Below are positions 25,996 to 34,211 of a DNA stretch of 64,000 nucleotides, one piece after another. Where the stretch lies: contig NZ_CAXBGE010000003.1 of NCBI RefSeq assembly GCF_963975345.1, positions 1-64,000 of the forward strand. Direction: 5' to 3'. Source of the stretch: Maricaulis sp963975345 (GTDB lineage Bacteria; Pseudomonadota; Alphaproteobacteria; Caulobacterales; Maricaulaceae). The notes under the pieces are model-generated. The model did not search any database. It saw only the letters and a program-made list of their open reading frames with translations, and was not told where the DNA came from. Every line of letters begins with the position of its first letter. Within the stretch, counting starts at the first letter, position 1. The translations under genes were made by a program, and so were the position numbers.

Positions 25996-28900
25996 CTACC
26001 AGCGCTTGCGAACGTTCACGAAGAGGCGACGGCCGAGGATATCATATCCAGAACCGAGCTGTTCGTTACCCGTACCAAGCGTGGCACCCGACGCGTTCTG
26101 GTCGATGATAGCAGGCGGCTCATCGAACACGTTGTTCACGCCGGCCGAGATCGACCAGGTGTCACGGTCAAGCGAGACCGAGAGATCCTGGTACCAGACG
26201 GCATCCGCACTCGTGATGGGAACACCACCGAGCTCGGAGGTCGCTTGGATGCGCTCACCGTAGTTCACACCGACGACATTGCTGATCGATGCTTGCTCGC
26301 CGAGGTAACGAGCGCGCCACAACATGCCCCAATCACCACGGGTGATGCGGGTGTTGATCGAACCGCGATATTCCGGAGTTCCCCAATCACCAACAAAGTT
26401 GTTGAGATCGGATGCCGCAGTCGTCTGGTACAGAACTTCTTCCGAGCGTGTGAGCGTAGAGTTCACATCCAGGTTAAAGCCACCGAAGAAGTCGAGGTCC
26501 ATATTGAACCGCGAGTTGAAGTCCCAACCGGTTGTGGTTTGGGCCGCAACGTTGAACGGCGTGTTGTCGACGAACAGAAGCGTACCGGTATCAGTGCTAC
26601 GCTGACGGCGAGCACAGAACGGGTCGTTCGGGAAGCTTGCCGAATTATAGCACTGGGCCAACGAGAATGCCGTCGAAGGGATGGCGATCGAATTATTCAC
26701 TTCAACGCTATAATAGCTGACGCGAATAGACGCATCGAAGACATCCGTGAATGGCTGCTCGAAGACGAAGCCGAGGCTGTAAGCATCCGATGTTTCAGGA
26801 TCGAGGCCCGGGTTACCGGCCCGGAAGGATTCGATCGAGGAGACACCACCCAGACCCAATGAGGTCGGGTCGACACCTTCGGTGACGCAGTTTGCGAGCA
26901 CTTGGGCATCACGATTATCATCGGCAGGAACATAGGTGCCGCCAGTATTGGCAGCCAACGGAACCACGCATGGATCGGCGTAACCGCTGGAGAAGCCGGT
27001 CTGGCCGCCCAAGAAGAGTTCACGCAGATTTGGTGCACGGAAGGAGGTGCCTACCGTACCGTTGAAGGTCAGGAAGTCTGTGACCTGCCAACCGAGGCGC
27101 GCCGAGTAGGTGCTGTTCTGACCATAGTATTCATGGTCGGTCAGGCGGCCTGCCAGTTCGAGAGTTACGTCCTCAAAGAAGCGCTGGCCATTGATGAGCG
27201 GGATGGACAGCTCACCGTAGTATTCCGTCAACTCGGCGGAACCAACCGAACGGCGGTCGGCGAAGTAACCGGCAGCGCGGCCCTGAGAGGCAACGGTATC
27301 GGTGCCGGAGTCGAGGCTGTCACGACGCCATTCCATACCGAACACGCCCTGAACTTCACCCGCTGGCAGATTGAACAATGGGCCAGTGGTGAAACCGCCG
27401 AAGATCAGCTGATCGACAGTGGTTGTCGCGGTACGGTCGATACGCAGGAAGTCATACTCTGCCTGGGTCGCGAAGTGCGGCGAGCTCGTGCCGTCATTTG
27501 GGTACAGGCTGGCTGCGAACAGATCAACCGGTACGCAATTCGTCGGATCGAGGAAGCCGAACAGCGCATAATCCGTGGTGTCGAAACCACAGACGATGTC
27601 GCCGCTTACCGGATCGACGCGCGATGTGGCGATCGATTCGCGCAGGCGGCTTTCGTCGACCTGTGGACGGCTCGAATAGCCCATCGAACGGGTATAACCG
27701 GCGAAGACTTCATACGACCAGGACGGAGCAAAGCCCCAATCGCCCTGCAGGCCACTCATGAAGCGGGTGTACTGGATCTCGGTCGAGATGTTGCTGCGCT
27801 CGATTGGCGAAGCAAAAATCGGAACCGCATCATAGCCGAACGGGTTGAACGGGTTGGATGCAGAAACGTCCGGGAAGATCTGACCGTGATAGCCGGATTT
27901 GTACGTCGCTTGCGAGTTGTTGTGCAACAGCTCGACGAAGGCGCGAACATTTTCCTGACCCAGGAAACGATCCATCGTGTAGTCGCCGGTGAACATCAGC
28001 GAATAGCGCTGAGCGTCCGGTACGATGTCGGTGGACTGGTCGAGATAGGAAGACCGGTAACGTTCGTCGGTGGACGAACCGGTCGACCAGCCAGTCGGCA
28101 GATTGCCGGGAAGGTTGGTCGTGCCTGGCGACGAGTAAACGTCACGCTGCCACAGGCCCGGGTGGGCGTAGTAGGAAGCGAGATCGGGATTGCCGTCGAC
28201 ATAATATGTGAACAGGCGAACACGATTGATGATCGAGCCTTCGCACTCGGACAGCAGCGAGCCATCCGCAGCGATTTCCAGATCGCGTGAGCAATACAAG
28301 CCATCGGTTGGATCGTAGTTCCAGTCGCGCTGGTTAACTTTCAGAGCGTCCTGATGCTGATACTCGGCGGCGAACATGAAGCTGCCGTTCTCCGAGGAAT
28401 CACCCATCATGACCGACCAGCGGTGCGAACCACCACCGTCTTGTTCTGGAGAGGTGATGAACGTACCGACCTGGAAGCCTTCGAAATTGTCGCGAAGGAT
28501 GACGTTCACAACGCCGGCCACAGCATCAGAGCCGTAAACCGAGGACGCGCCGTCGAGCAGGATATCGATGCGCTGAATGACGTCGGTCGGGATGATGTCG
28601 ATGTTGACCAGTGCCGGAGCACCTTCAACGCCAGACGGCCCAACGCGGCGACCATTGATCAGCAGCAGAGTTTGGTCAGGGTTCAGACCGCGCAGCGTGA
28701 TCGTATTGGCGCCAGGTCCGGCGTCGGTGACGAAAGCACCGCCAATGGTGTTGTCGAGCTGGACGCCCTGCGCAACAGACGATGTCTGCAGGATTTGCGC
28801 CGTATCGATCAGGCCCGCATCGCGGATTTCAGCCGCGTTGATAACTTGCAGCGGCGAAACCGAAGTGAACGAGCTGCGATTGATCCGCGAGCCGGTAACA

Positions 28901-29076
28901 ACGATCGTTTCTTCCGTTGAGTCGGACTCGTCTTCCTGATTGGTGGTTTGAGCTTGCTGGTTGGTTGTCTGAGTTTGAGCTTGCGCAAGCGCAGGCGAAA
29001 CGCTCAGCCCGACCGCCGCAAACCCGGCGAGAATGGTGGAACGCAATAAGCGTTCACGATCCAAAATAGTGTTCAC
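25996..29076 (-). CDS. TonB-dependent receptor (large, substrate unknown)
   Basis: Outer-membrane receptor of 1026 residues. The signal peptide (LAGFAAVGLSVSPALAQAQ) is followed by a Gln/Thr-rich stretch and the TonB box region EETIVVTGSRI. The plug domain carries TITLRGLNPDQTLLLINGRRV and GSDAVAGVVNVILRDN; a 22-strand-type barrel ends RRLFVNVRKRW. The start is a GTG with AGAGGGGTAAG upstream; no ATG in a suitable position has a ribosome-binding site. Such large receptors in Caulobacterales take up glycans, peptides or cofactors; nothing next to it shows the ligand. Confidence 0.93.
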   Translation of the reverse strand: MNTILDRERLLRSTILAGFAAVGLSVSPALAQAQTQTTNQQAQTTNQEDESDSTEETIVVTGSRINRSSFTSVSPLQVINAAEIRDAGLIDTAQILQTSSVAQGVQLDNTIGGAFVTDAGPGANTITLRGLNPDQTLLLINGRRVGPSGVEGAPALVNIDIIPTDVIQRIDILLDGASSVYGSDAVAGVVNVILRDNFEGFQVGTFITSPEQDGGGSHRWSVMMGDSSENGSFMFAAEYQHQDALKVNQRDWNYDPTDGLYCSRDLEIAADGSLLSECEGSIINRVRLFTYYVDGNPDLASYYAHPGLWQRDVYSSPGTTNLPGNLPTGWSTGSSTDERYRSSYLDQSTDIVPDAQRYSLMFTGDYTMDRFLGQENVRAFVELLHNNSQATYKSGYHGQIFPDVSASNPFNPFGYDAVPIFASPIERSNISTEIQYTRFMSGLQGDWGFAPSWSYEVFAGYTRSMGYSSRPQVDESRLRESIATSRVDPVSGDIVCGFDTTDYALFGFLDPTNCVPVDLFAASLYPNDGTSSPHFATQAEYDFLRIDRTATTTVDQLIFGGFTTGPLFNLPAGEVQGVFGMEWRRDSLDSGTDTVASQGRAAGYFADRRSVGSAELTEYYGELSIPLINGQRFFEDVTLELAGRLTDHEYYGQNSTYSARLGWQVTDFLTFNGTVGTSFRAPNLRELFLGGQTGFSSGYADPCVVPLAANTGGTYVPADDNRDAQVLANCVTEGVDPTSLGLGGVSSIESFRAGNPGLDPETSDAYSLGFVFEQPFTDVFDASIRVSYYSVEVNNSIAIPSTAFSLAQCYNSASFPNDPFCARRQRSTDTGTLLFVDNTPFNVAAQTTTGWDFNSRFNMDLDFFGGFNLDVNSTLTRSEEVLYQTTAASDLNNFVGDWGTPEYRGSINTRITRGDWGMLWRARYLGEQASISNVVGVNYGERIQATSELGGVPITSADAVWYQDLSVSLDRDTWSISAGVNNVFDEPPAIIDQNASGATLGTGNEQLGSGYDILGRRLFVNVRKRW

Positions 29077-29363
29077 GATCTTACCCCTCTTGGTGTTTCT
29101 AGATATGCTCGGCATGCCCCCTCTTGGGCTTACATACCTGATCGGATTTCCCCGACCGATACCGCATAAGACGAGATGTGCCGCCATCCGACAAGCTCCG
29201 GCCCCTCCTGCAACACATTTCCGCCGCAATTGTTGCAAAAAAACCATATGTATCGCGACACGAATTCATCGGCTTGTGGACGCACCGGCGCCTCTTTTCG
29301 GGGCATGGACCGTCCATTGTGGGCCAAACTGCAATCAGGATGGAGCCTGCCGTTATTTGCACC
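29077..29363. other. Leader/intergenic region upstream of the TonB receptor
   Basis: No gene is visible. A long A-run (TTGCAAAAAAACC near 29234) with nearby AT-rich sequence marks a likely promoter zone for the receptor on the minus strand. The antisense frames here have no ribosome-binding site or family features. Confidence 0.4.
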
Positions 29364-29392
29364 TTGCCTCTCCAAGCAGTGGACGCTAGAAA
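29364..29392 (+). promoter_or_regulatory. Probable housekeeping promoter of tRNA-Val
   Basis: TTGCCT (29364-29369) and TAGAAA (29387-29392) at 17-bp spacing, 20 bp before the tRNA gene. Each hexamer matches four of six consensus positions. Confidence 0.5.
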
Positions 29393-29411
29393 CTGCGCTC
29401 CCTGAACGGAT

Positions 29412-29486
29412 GGGCGATTAGCTCAGCGGGAGAGCACTTCGTTGACATCGAAGGGGTCACTGGTTCAATCCCAGTATCGCCCACCA
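29412..29486 (+). tRNA. tRNA-Val (GAC)
   Basis: Acceptor arms GGGCGAT / ATCGCCC pair fully. The D-arm contains TTAGCTCAGCGGGAGAG and the anticodon stem-loop CTTCG-TTGACAT-CGAAG gives anticodon GAC. The T-loop GGTTCAATC is present and CCA is encoded (29484-29486). Length 75. Confidence 0.97.
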
Positions 29487-29601
29487 TCCGTTCCACAGCG
29501 ACGAAATCGAGCCTCCCCGCAGACAGCTGCGCGCATGCTGAATACGCTCTCACCCTTCCGCTGGACGATCTGGTATTGAAACCGCGTTTTGGAGTTATGA
29601 G

Positions 29602-30435
29602 ATGCTGCGCAATATCGAAGAGCTTTTCACCGCGATCCGGGAGCCCTCTGCCGACTCCATTGAGCGTCTGGCAGCGCTCGATGCGGGCACGCCCAAGATC
29701 CGTTATGCCATCTGCCTGATCCCGAGATCCGGCAGCACCTATCTGGCCTACACACTCCGCGACACAAAGGCTTTCGGTTTCCCCGATGAGTGGTTATCGG
29801 CAGCACGGATGCAGACTGAGATTGACGATCTGGCGGCCAATGATGTCGCCACCTATCTGCGTCGCGTCCTGGCCAAACATGCGTCACCCAACGGCGTCAG
29901 CGGCGTCGAGGTCGCGATCGCGCAAGTGATTGCCGCCAGAAAGCTCGCCAAGATCGATGATGTCCTCGACGGCTCAGTGAAGTATTTCTATTTGCGCCGG
30001 CGCAATATCGTACGGCAAGGCCTGTCGATGCATGTCGCGCATCAATCGGGCGTGCTCCATTCTTTTCAGATGAATGATGATGCGCGTACGGTGCGCGAGG
30101 CCGTGATGTACGACACCCAAGCCATCCGCCAGCAGATCAAAGTGCTGCACGACCAGGAATTGATGTGGGAACGCGAATTCAGCTCGCGCCATATCGAGCC
30201 GGACCGAATCTATTATGAAGACCTCATCGAGCGCCCGGAACGAATCTTACGACGATTTGCCAATGTGCTGGGCCTGCCCGAAACGCCTCTGATGCCACCC
30301 CAGGCCAGTATCGAGGATCTGGGCCACAGTCGGCGCGATGAATGGGAAGCGCGCTACCGCGAAGAGGATGCCGACTATCTCGAAGCGCTGAAACTGCATC
30401 GCCCCAGGGTCCATATCTCGCTTTCAATGACCTGA
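29602..30435 (+). CDS. Stf0-family sulfotransferase
   Basis: A 277-residue cytosolic enzyme resembling Stf0 trehalose 2-sulfotransferase. The PAPS 5'-phosphosulfate loop PRSGSTYLAYTLRDT sits near residue 40, followed by FGFPDEWL. The 3'-phosphate-binding region LRRRNIVRQGLSMHVA and YYEDLIERPE also match the family. The start ATG has GGAGTT upstream. It is alone between the tRNA and mrp. The acceptor could be a glycolipid or another carbohydrate; the sequence does not say. Confidence 0.9.
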   Translation: MLRNIEELFTAIREPSADSIERLAALDAGTPKIRYAICLIPRSGSTYLAYTLRDTKAFGFPDEWLSAARMQTEIDDLAANDVATYLRRVLAKHASPNGVSGVEVAIAQVIAARKLAKIDDVLDGSVKYFYLRRRNIVRQGLSMHVAHQSGVLHSFQMNDDARTVREAVMYDTQAIRQQIKVLHDQELMWEREFSSRHIEPDRIYYEDLIERPERILRRFANVLGLPETPLMPPQASIEDLGHSRRDEWEARYREEDADYLEALKLHRPRVHISLSMT

Positions 30436-30512
30436 TCGATGCCAACATCAGCGATCAGGCTTTAAGACCTGGCAACAAAAGCCTATCTCTGCGGCAGACC
30501 GTGGAGAACCCG

Positions 30513-31595
30513 ATGGACGAACGCCTGCGCAAAGCCCTCACCGGCGTCACCGAACGCCAGTCCGGCCGCAACATTATCGATGCTGGCCGCGTCGACTCAG
30601 CCAGTGTCGCCGGAGACACGGCCACGATTGTCCTGACACCACCCGTTGTTGGCGATGCTGATTTCGACACACTGCGCCCGTTGATCGAGAAGGCCGCAAC
30701 GGCGATTAAGGGAATCAATCGCGCCCGCATCGTGATGACCGCCCACCGCGAACCGTCCCAAAAACATGCCCATGCCCGCCCGCCAAAGCCCGCTACCAAA
30801 GCGGTCAAGAAGCCTGCGCGCCGCATCATCGCTGTCGCTTCGGGCAAGGGCGGAGTCGGCAAATCGACCGTCGCCGCCAATCTCGCTGTCGCCCTGGCGC
30901 GCGACGGCATGAAGGTCGGGCTGCTGGATGCCGATATTTATGGCCCGTCCTGCCCTCGCTTGTTTGGAATCAACGATGCCCCCGGCCTGCGCAAGACCGA
31001 TTCCGGCGTGCAGCCGATCACCGCGCATGGCGTCAAACTGGTTTCGATCGGCTTCGTCATCAAGCCGGGTGCGCCCGTCGTTTGGCGCGGACCGATGGTG
31101 CAGGGCGCGATCCGGCAATTCATGACCGATACCGATTGGGGCGAACTCGACGTTCTGATCCTCGACATGCCCCCGGGCACAGGCGATGCGCAATTGGCGA
31201 TCGCCCAGGATTTGCCGGTTGACGGCGCCGTGATTGTCTCGACGCCGCAAGATCTGGCGCTCGACGATGCCCGCAAGGCGATCGGCATGTTCGAACAGAC
31301 CCACATCCCCATTCTTGGCATTATCGAGAATATGAGCAGCTTCATCTGCCCGCATTGCGGCGAGAATAGCGATATTTTCGGCCATGGCGGCGCGAAGGAT
31401 GAGGCGGAACGTCTCGGCGTCGCCTTCCTCGGTGAAATCCCGCTTCACCCGCAATTGCGCACGTCCTCAGACGAAGGCCATCCGGCAGCGCTCGGCGACA
31501 GCCCCGTCGCCCGCGCCTTCCTCAAGGCGGCCAAGGCGGCACTGGAAGCGGCAGATCAGGCCTCCAAACCGGCACCCAAAATCATCTTCGGCTAA
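30513..31595 (+). CDS. Mrp/ApbC iron-sulfur cluster carrier P-loop ATPase
   Basis: A 360-residue protein that carries and delivers Fe-S clusters. The N-terminal DUF59/MIP18-like domain (about residues 1-90) leads through a basic, Pro/Ala linker to the ATPase with the deviant Walker A IAVASGKGGVGKST. Further motifs are GLLDADIYGPSCPRL, the ILDMPPGTGD segment and the bridging CXXC in SFICPHCGE. The start ATG follows GGAGA. The end overlaps the convergent btuD stop by four bases. Confidence 0.96.
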   Translation: MDERLRKALTGVTERQSGRNIIDAGRVDSASVAGDTATIVLTPPVVGDADFDTLRPLIEKAATAIKGINRARIVMTAHREPSQKHAHARPPKPATKAVKKPARRIIAVASGKGGVGKSTVAANLAVALARDGMKVGLLDADIYGPSCPRLFGINDAPGLRKTDSGVQPITAHGVKLVSIGFVIKPGAPVVWRGPMVQGAIRQFMTDTDWGELDVLILDMPPGTGDAQLAIAQDLPVDGAVIVSTPQDLALDDARKAIGMFEQTHIPILGIIENMSSFICPHCGENSDIFGHGGAKDEAERLGVAFLGEIPLHPQLRTSSDEGHPAALGDSPVARAFLKAAKAALEAADQASKPAPKIIFG

Positions 31596-32350
31596 TCGGC
31601 CAGACGCAGCGGCGTCGGTGCGATCCCGCCCGGCGCCACAACACCGAACACTTCAGCGATACGGGCTTGCGACAGGCTCAACCCTGGCGGGGCATCGGCA
31701 ATGATGCGGCCGTCCTGCATCAATATCGCTCGGTCGGCATAACGCGCGACCAGATCGAGCGCGTGCGCCGCGACGATTACCAGAGCGCCTCGCCCGGCCT
31801 CGGCCCGCAGAATTTCCATCACACCGAGCTGGTGTCGCGGATCGAGCGCCGCCGTTGGCTCGTCGAGCAGGATAAGATCGGCCTGGGTCGCCAGTGCCCG
31901 AGCCAACAGGACGCGCGCGCGTTCACCGGATGAGAGCTGGTCGAAGGGGCGCTCGGCCAGACCAGCAATGCCTGCCTTGCCCAGTGCCAGATCGATCGCC
32001 GCCTCATCCTCAGCCGTCAACCGCCGCAGCGGTTTGAGATGCGGCACTCGCCCCAGCGCCACGATCCGCCGCACCGGCATCGGCCAGGCCGAGGCCCCGT
32101 CTGGCGGCATATAGGCGATCCGCCGCGCCCGTTCTTGCGCAGGCAGAGCATGCAGTGCGACACCGTCCAGCGCGACCTGGCCATTGCCCGGCTCCAGCAG
32201 GCCGGCGCATAGTCTGAGCAGGCTCGACTTGCCGGCGCCATTCGGTCCGACCAGGGCGATCAGTTCGCCGCCTGCCGCCTCGAAACCAATCTCGGACAGG
32301 GCCGCCCGACCATGATAGCCGAATTCGACGGACGATAGCTGCAGCCGCAT
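31592..32350 (-). CDS. btuD: Cobalamin ABC transporter ATP-binding protein
   Basis: The 252-residue ATPase of a FecCD-type importer: Walker A GPNGAGKSSLL, signature LSSGERARVLLARALA, Walker B LILLDEPTAALD and the switch His in VAAHALD. The start overlaps the btuC stop as ATGA. Its place behind a B12 riboswitch and with btuB, btuF and btuC identifies cobalamin as cargo, although iron-siderophore and haem ATPases look alike. Confidence 0.9.
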   Translation of the reverse strand: MRLQLSSVEFGYHGRAALSEIGFEAAGGELIALVGPNGAGKSSLLRLCAGLLEPGNGQVALDGVALHALPAQERARRIAYMPPDGASAWPMPVRRIVALGRVPHLKPLRRLTAEDEAAIDLALGKAGIAGLAERPFDQLSSGERARVLLARALATQADLILLDEPTAALDPRHQLGVMEILRAEAGRGALVIVAAHALDLVARYADRAILMQDGRIIADAPPGLSLSQARIAEVFGVVAPGGIAPTPLRLAD

Positions 32351-33339
32351 CAGATCGCCCTCCCCGGCAGAGACCGCACCAGCCACAAGAAGAAAGGTGC
32401 GCCGATCAGTGCCGTCAGAACTCCGAGATAGAGTGGCATGCCCGGCCCGGAGGCCAGCCGCGTCGCCAGATCCGCCAGCTCGATCAGGATCGCACCACCC
32501 AGAATGGACGGAAGGATCAGAGCGCCGGGACGATGCCCGACCAGCGGCCGCAATAAATGCGGTACCACCAAGCCAACAAAGCCGATTGCGCCCGCCACTG
32601 CGACGCCGCCCCCGACCGCCAAAGCCGTGCCACCGACGACGATCAGTCGCAGACGCGCCAGATCAATCCCGAGGCTGCGTGCACTTTCCTCACCCAAGCT
32701 CAGTGCATCCAGCGCGCGCGGGGTCAGTGCCAGCAGGGCCAGGCCGGCCAATACAATCGGTGCCGCAAAGCGCAGTTCGGTCCAGCTGGCATCCTGCAGG
32801 GACCCCATCAGCCAATAGGCGATCTCGGCCAGAGCCCAGGGATTGGGCGCGAGATTCATCAGCAGGGCCGTAAGTGCCGTGGCAATCGAACCAATCGCCA
32901 CGCCGGCGAGAATCAGCGTCGTTGCACTCGCACGCGGGCCCGCGAGCAGAAGCAGGCTGGCGACGCCGAGCCCGGCGGCGGCGACCGCCGCCAGCGGCAG
33001 GATCAGCACGCCCAGCGCCGCAACGCCAAAATACATCGCCGCCACCGCGCCCAGCCCGGCACTGGCCGAAACGCCGATCACGCCGGGATCGGCCAAGGGG
33101 TTACGGAAGAAGCCCTGCAATACCGCGCCCGATCCGCCCAGACCAGCGCCCACCACCAACCCCAGCAGCGCGCGCGGCAAGCGCAGTTCGCGCATCAGCA
33201 GCGCCGGTAAATCCTCCGCCCCGGCCAAGGCATCGCCGAGGCTGGAGATGGTCAAACGCGCATCGCCGAGGAAGAGCGAAGCGGTAAGGCTGGCGAGAAC
33301 ACCAGCGGCGAGCAGGAGATTCAGGTGCAGGGTCTTCAT
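32350..33339 (-). CDS. btuC: Cobalamin ABC transporter permease (FecCD family)
   Basis: A 329-residue integral membrane protein with about ten helices. Family motifs: LRLPRALLGLVVGAGLGGSGAVLQGFFRNPLADPGVIGVSA in the first third and VAGAIGFVGLVVPHLLRPLVGHRP near residue 245. It imports B12 across the inner membrane with BtuF and BtuD. ATG 33339 overlaps the btuF stop (ATGA) and is preferred to an in-frame start five codons earlier. Confidence 0.93.
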   Translation of the reverse strand: MKTLHLNLLLAAGVLASLTASLFLGDARLTISSLGDALAGAEDLPALLMRELRLPRALLGLVVGAGLGGSGAVLQGFFRNPLADPGVIGVSASAGLGAVAAMYFGVAALGVLILPLAAVAAAGLGVASLLLLAGPRASATTLILAGVAIGSIATALTALLMNLAPNPWALAEIAYWLMGSLQDASWTELRFAAPIVLAGLALLALTPRALDALSLGEESARSLGIDLARLRLIVVGGTALAVGGGVAVAGAIGFVGLVVPHLLRPLVGHRPGALILPSILGGAILIELADLATRLASGPGMPLYLGVLTALIGAPFFLWLVRSLPGRAI

Positions 33340-34211
33340 GAGCGCTGCGCCCATTCATCCAGCGCGTCGGCAATCGCTTCGGCCGCATCGATCAGGCGCG
33401 GCCCGGCGCACGGCCAGTCGGCGCTGGCAATATCGACGCGGTCGGCACTGTCGAGCAGGCGGCGGTAGGCGGCATGGCGTGTCGCGCGGCTGAGCGTGCC
33501 GGCAAAACCGTCGCTGAAATAGCTGGTCAGGATGATGTCTGCCTGCAGGGTCAAAGCCAGCTCCGGATCCGAACGGCCCCAACCGATAACACCGCTTTGT
33601 GCAACACTATTGCGCCCGCCAGCCGCCGTGATGGCCGCATCGACATAGGTGCCGACACCAGCCGAACCGCCCGAGGCGCTGAGATAGGCGACGCTCGGCA
33701 CGACGCCGCGCCGCTCGGAGCGCAGTCGCAGCTCTGCCTGCCGGTCATTCAGTTCCCGCACGGCGTCGATGGCAGCGGCGTCACGCCCCAACGCCAGTCC
33801 CAGCGCCAGAAGATTGGCGCGTACACCGTCGAAACCCTCAACCCACGCCAGTTCGAAAGTCTGGTACCCGCTGCGCTCCAGCATCGCGCTCGCACGCCCG
33901 CCTTCGCCCGCGCCAAACACAACGAGGCCGGGATCAAGCGCGAACAGGCGCTCGGCATCCGGCCAAGCGCGCGGCAAATGCCGCGCCCAATCCGGTGCCG
34001 CCGAGACCGGCTGATCGACCTGCCACGAGACCGCCGCGATATTCGAGGCCGACTCAAGCGCAAAGAGATAGGCATCGCCGCACAGCGAGGCCGACACGAC
34101 CCCGCCCTGCGGCGGGGCCGTTTGCTGCGCCGGCGCCAGAGTGGCGCTAGCCATGGCGAAGACGCAGGCCGAGATAAAGGCCACGGCCGGGCGTGTGATA
34201 TCCAAACACAT
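33336..34211 (-). CDS. btuF: Periplasmic cobalamin-binding protein
   Basis: A class III substrate-binding protein of 291 residues with a signal peptide (PAVAFISACVFAMASATLAPAQQ). The BtuF-like mature part includes SLCGDAYLFALES near its start, FALDPGLVVFGAGE and VFLDSAD-type strands. Its start lies inside the 3' end of btuB: the overlap is 65 bp from ATG 34211, or 80 bp if the ATG five codons earlier is used. It delivers B12 to BtuCD. Confidence 0.87.
   Translation of the reverse strand: MCLDITRPAVAFISACVFAMASATLAPAQQTAPPQGGVVSASLCGDAYLFALESASNIAAVSWQVDQPVSAAPDWARHLPRAWPDAERLFALDPGLVVFGAGEGGRASAMLERSGYQTFELAWVEGFDGVRANLLALGLALGRDAAAIDAVRELNDRQAELRLRSERRGVVPSVAYLSASGGSAGVGTYVDAAITAAGGRNSVAQSGVIGWGRSDPELALTLQADIILTSYFSDGFAGTLSRATRHAAYRRLLDSADRVDIASADWPCAGPRLIDAAEAIADALDEWAQRS

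Noticed and set aside
26902..28290. 462-residue frame on the plus strand over the TonB receptor
   Set aside because: Antisense to the receptor; no recognisable domain.
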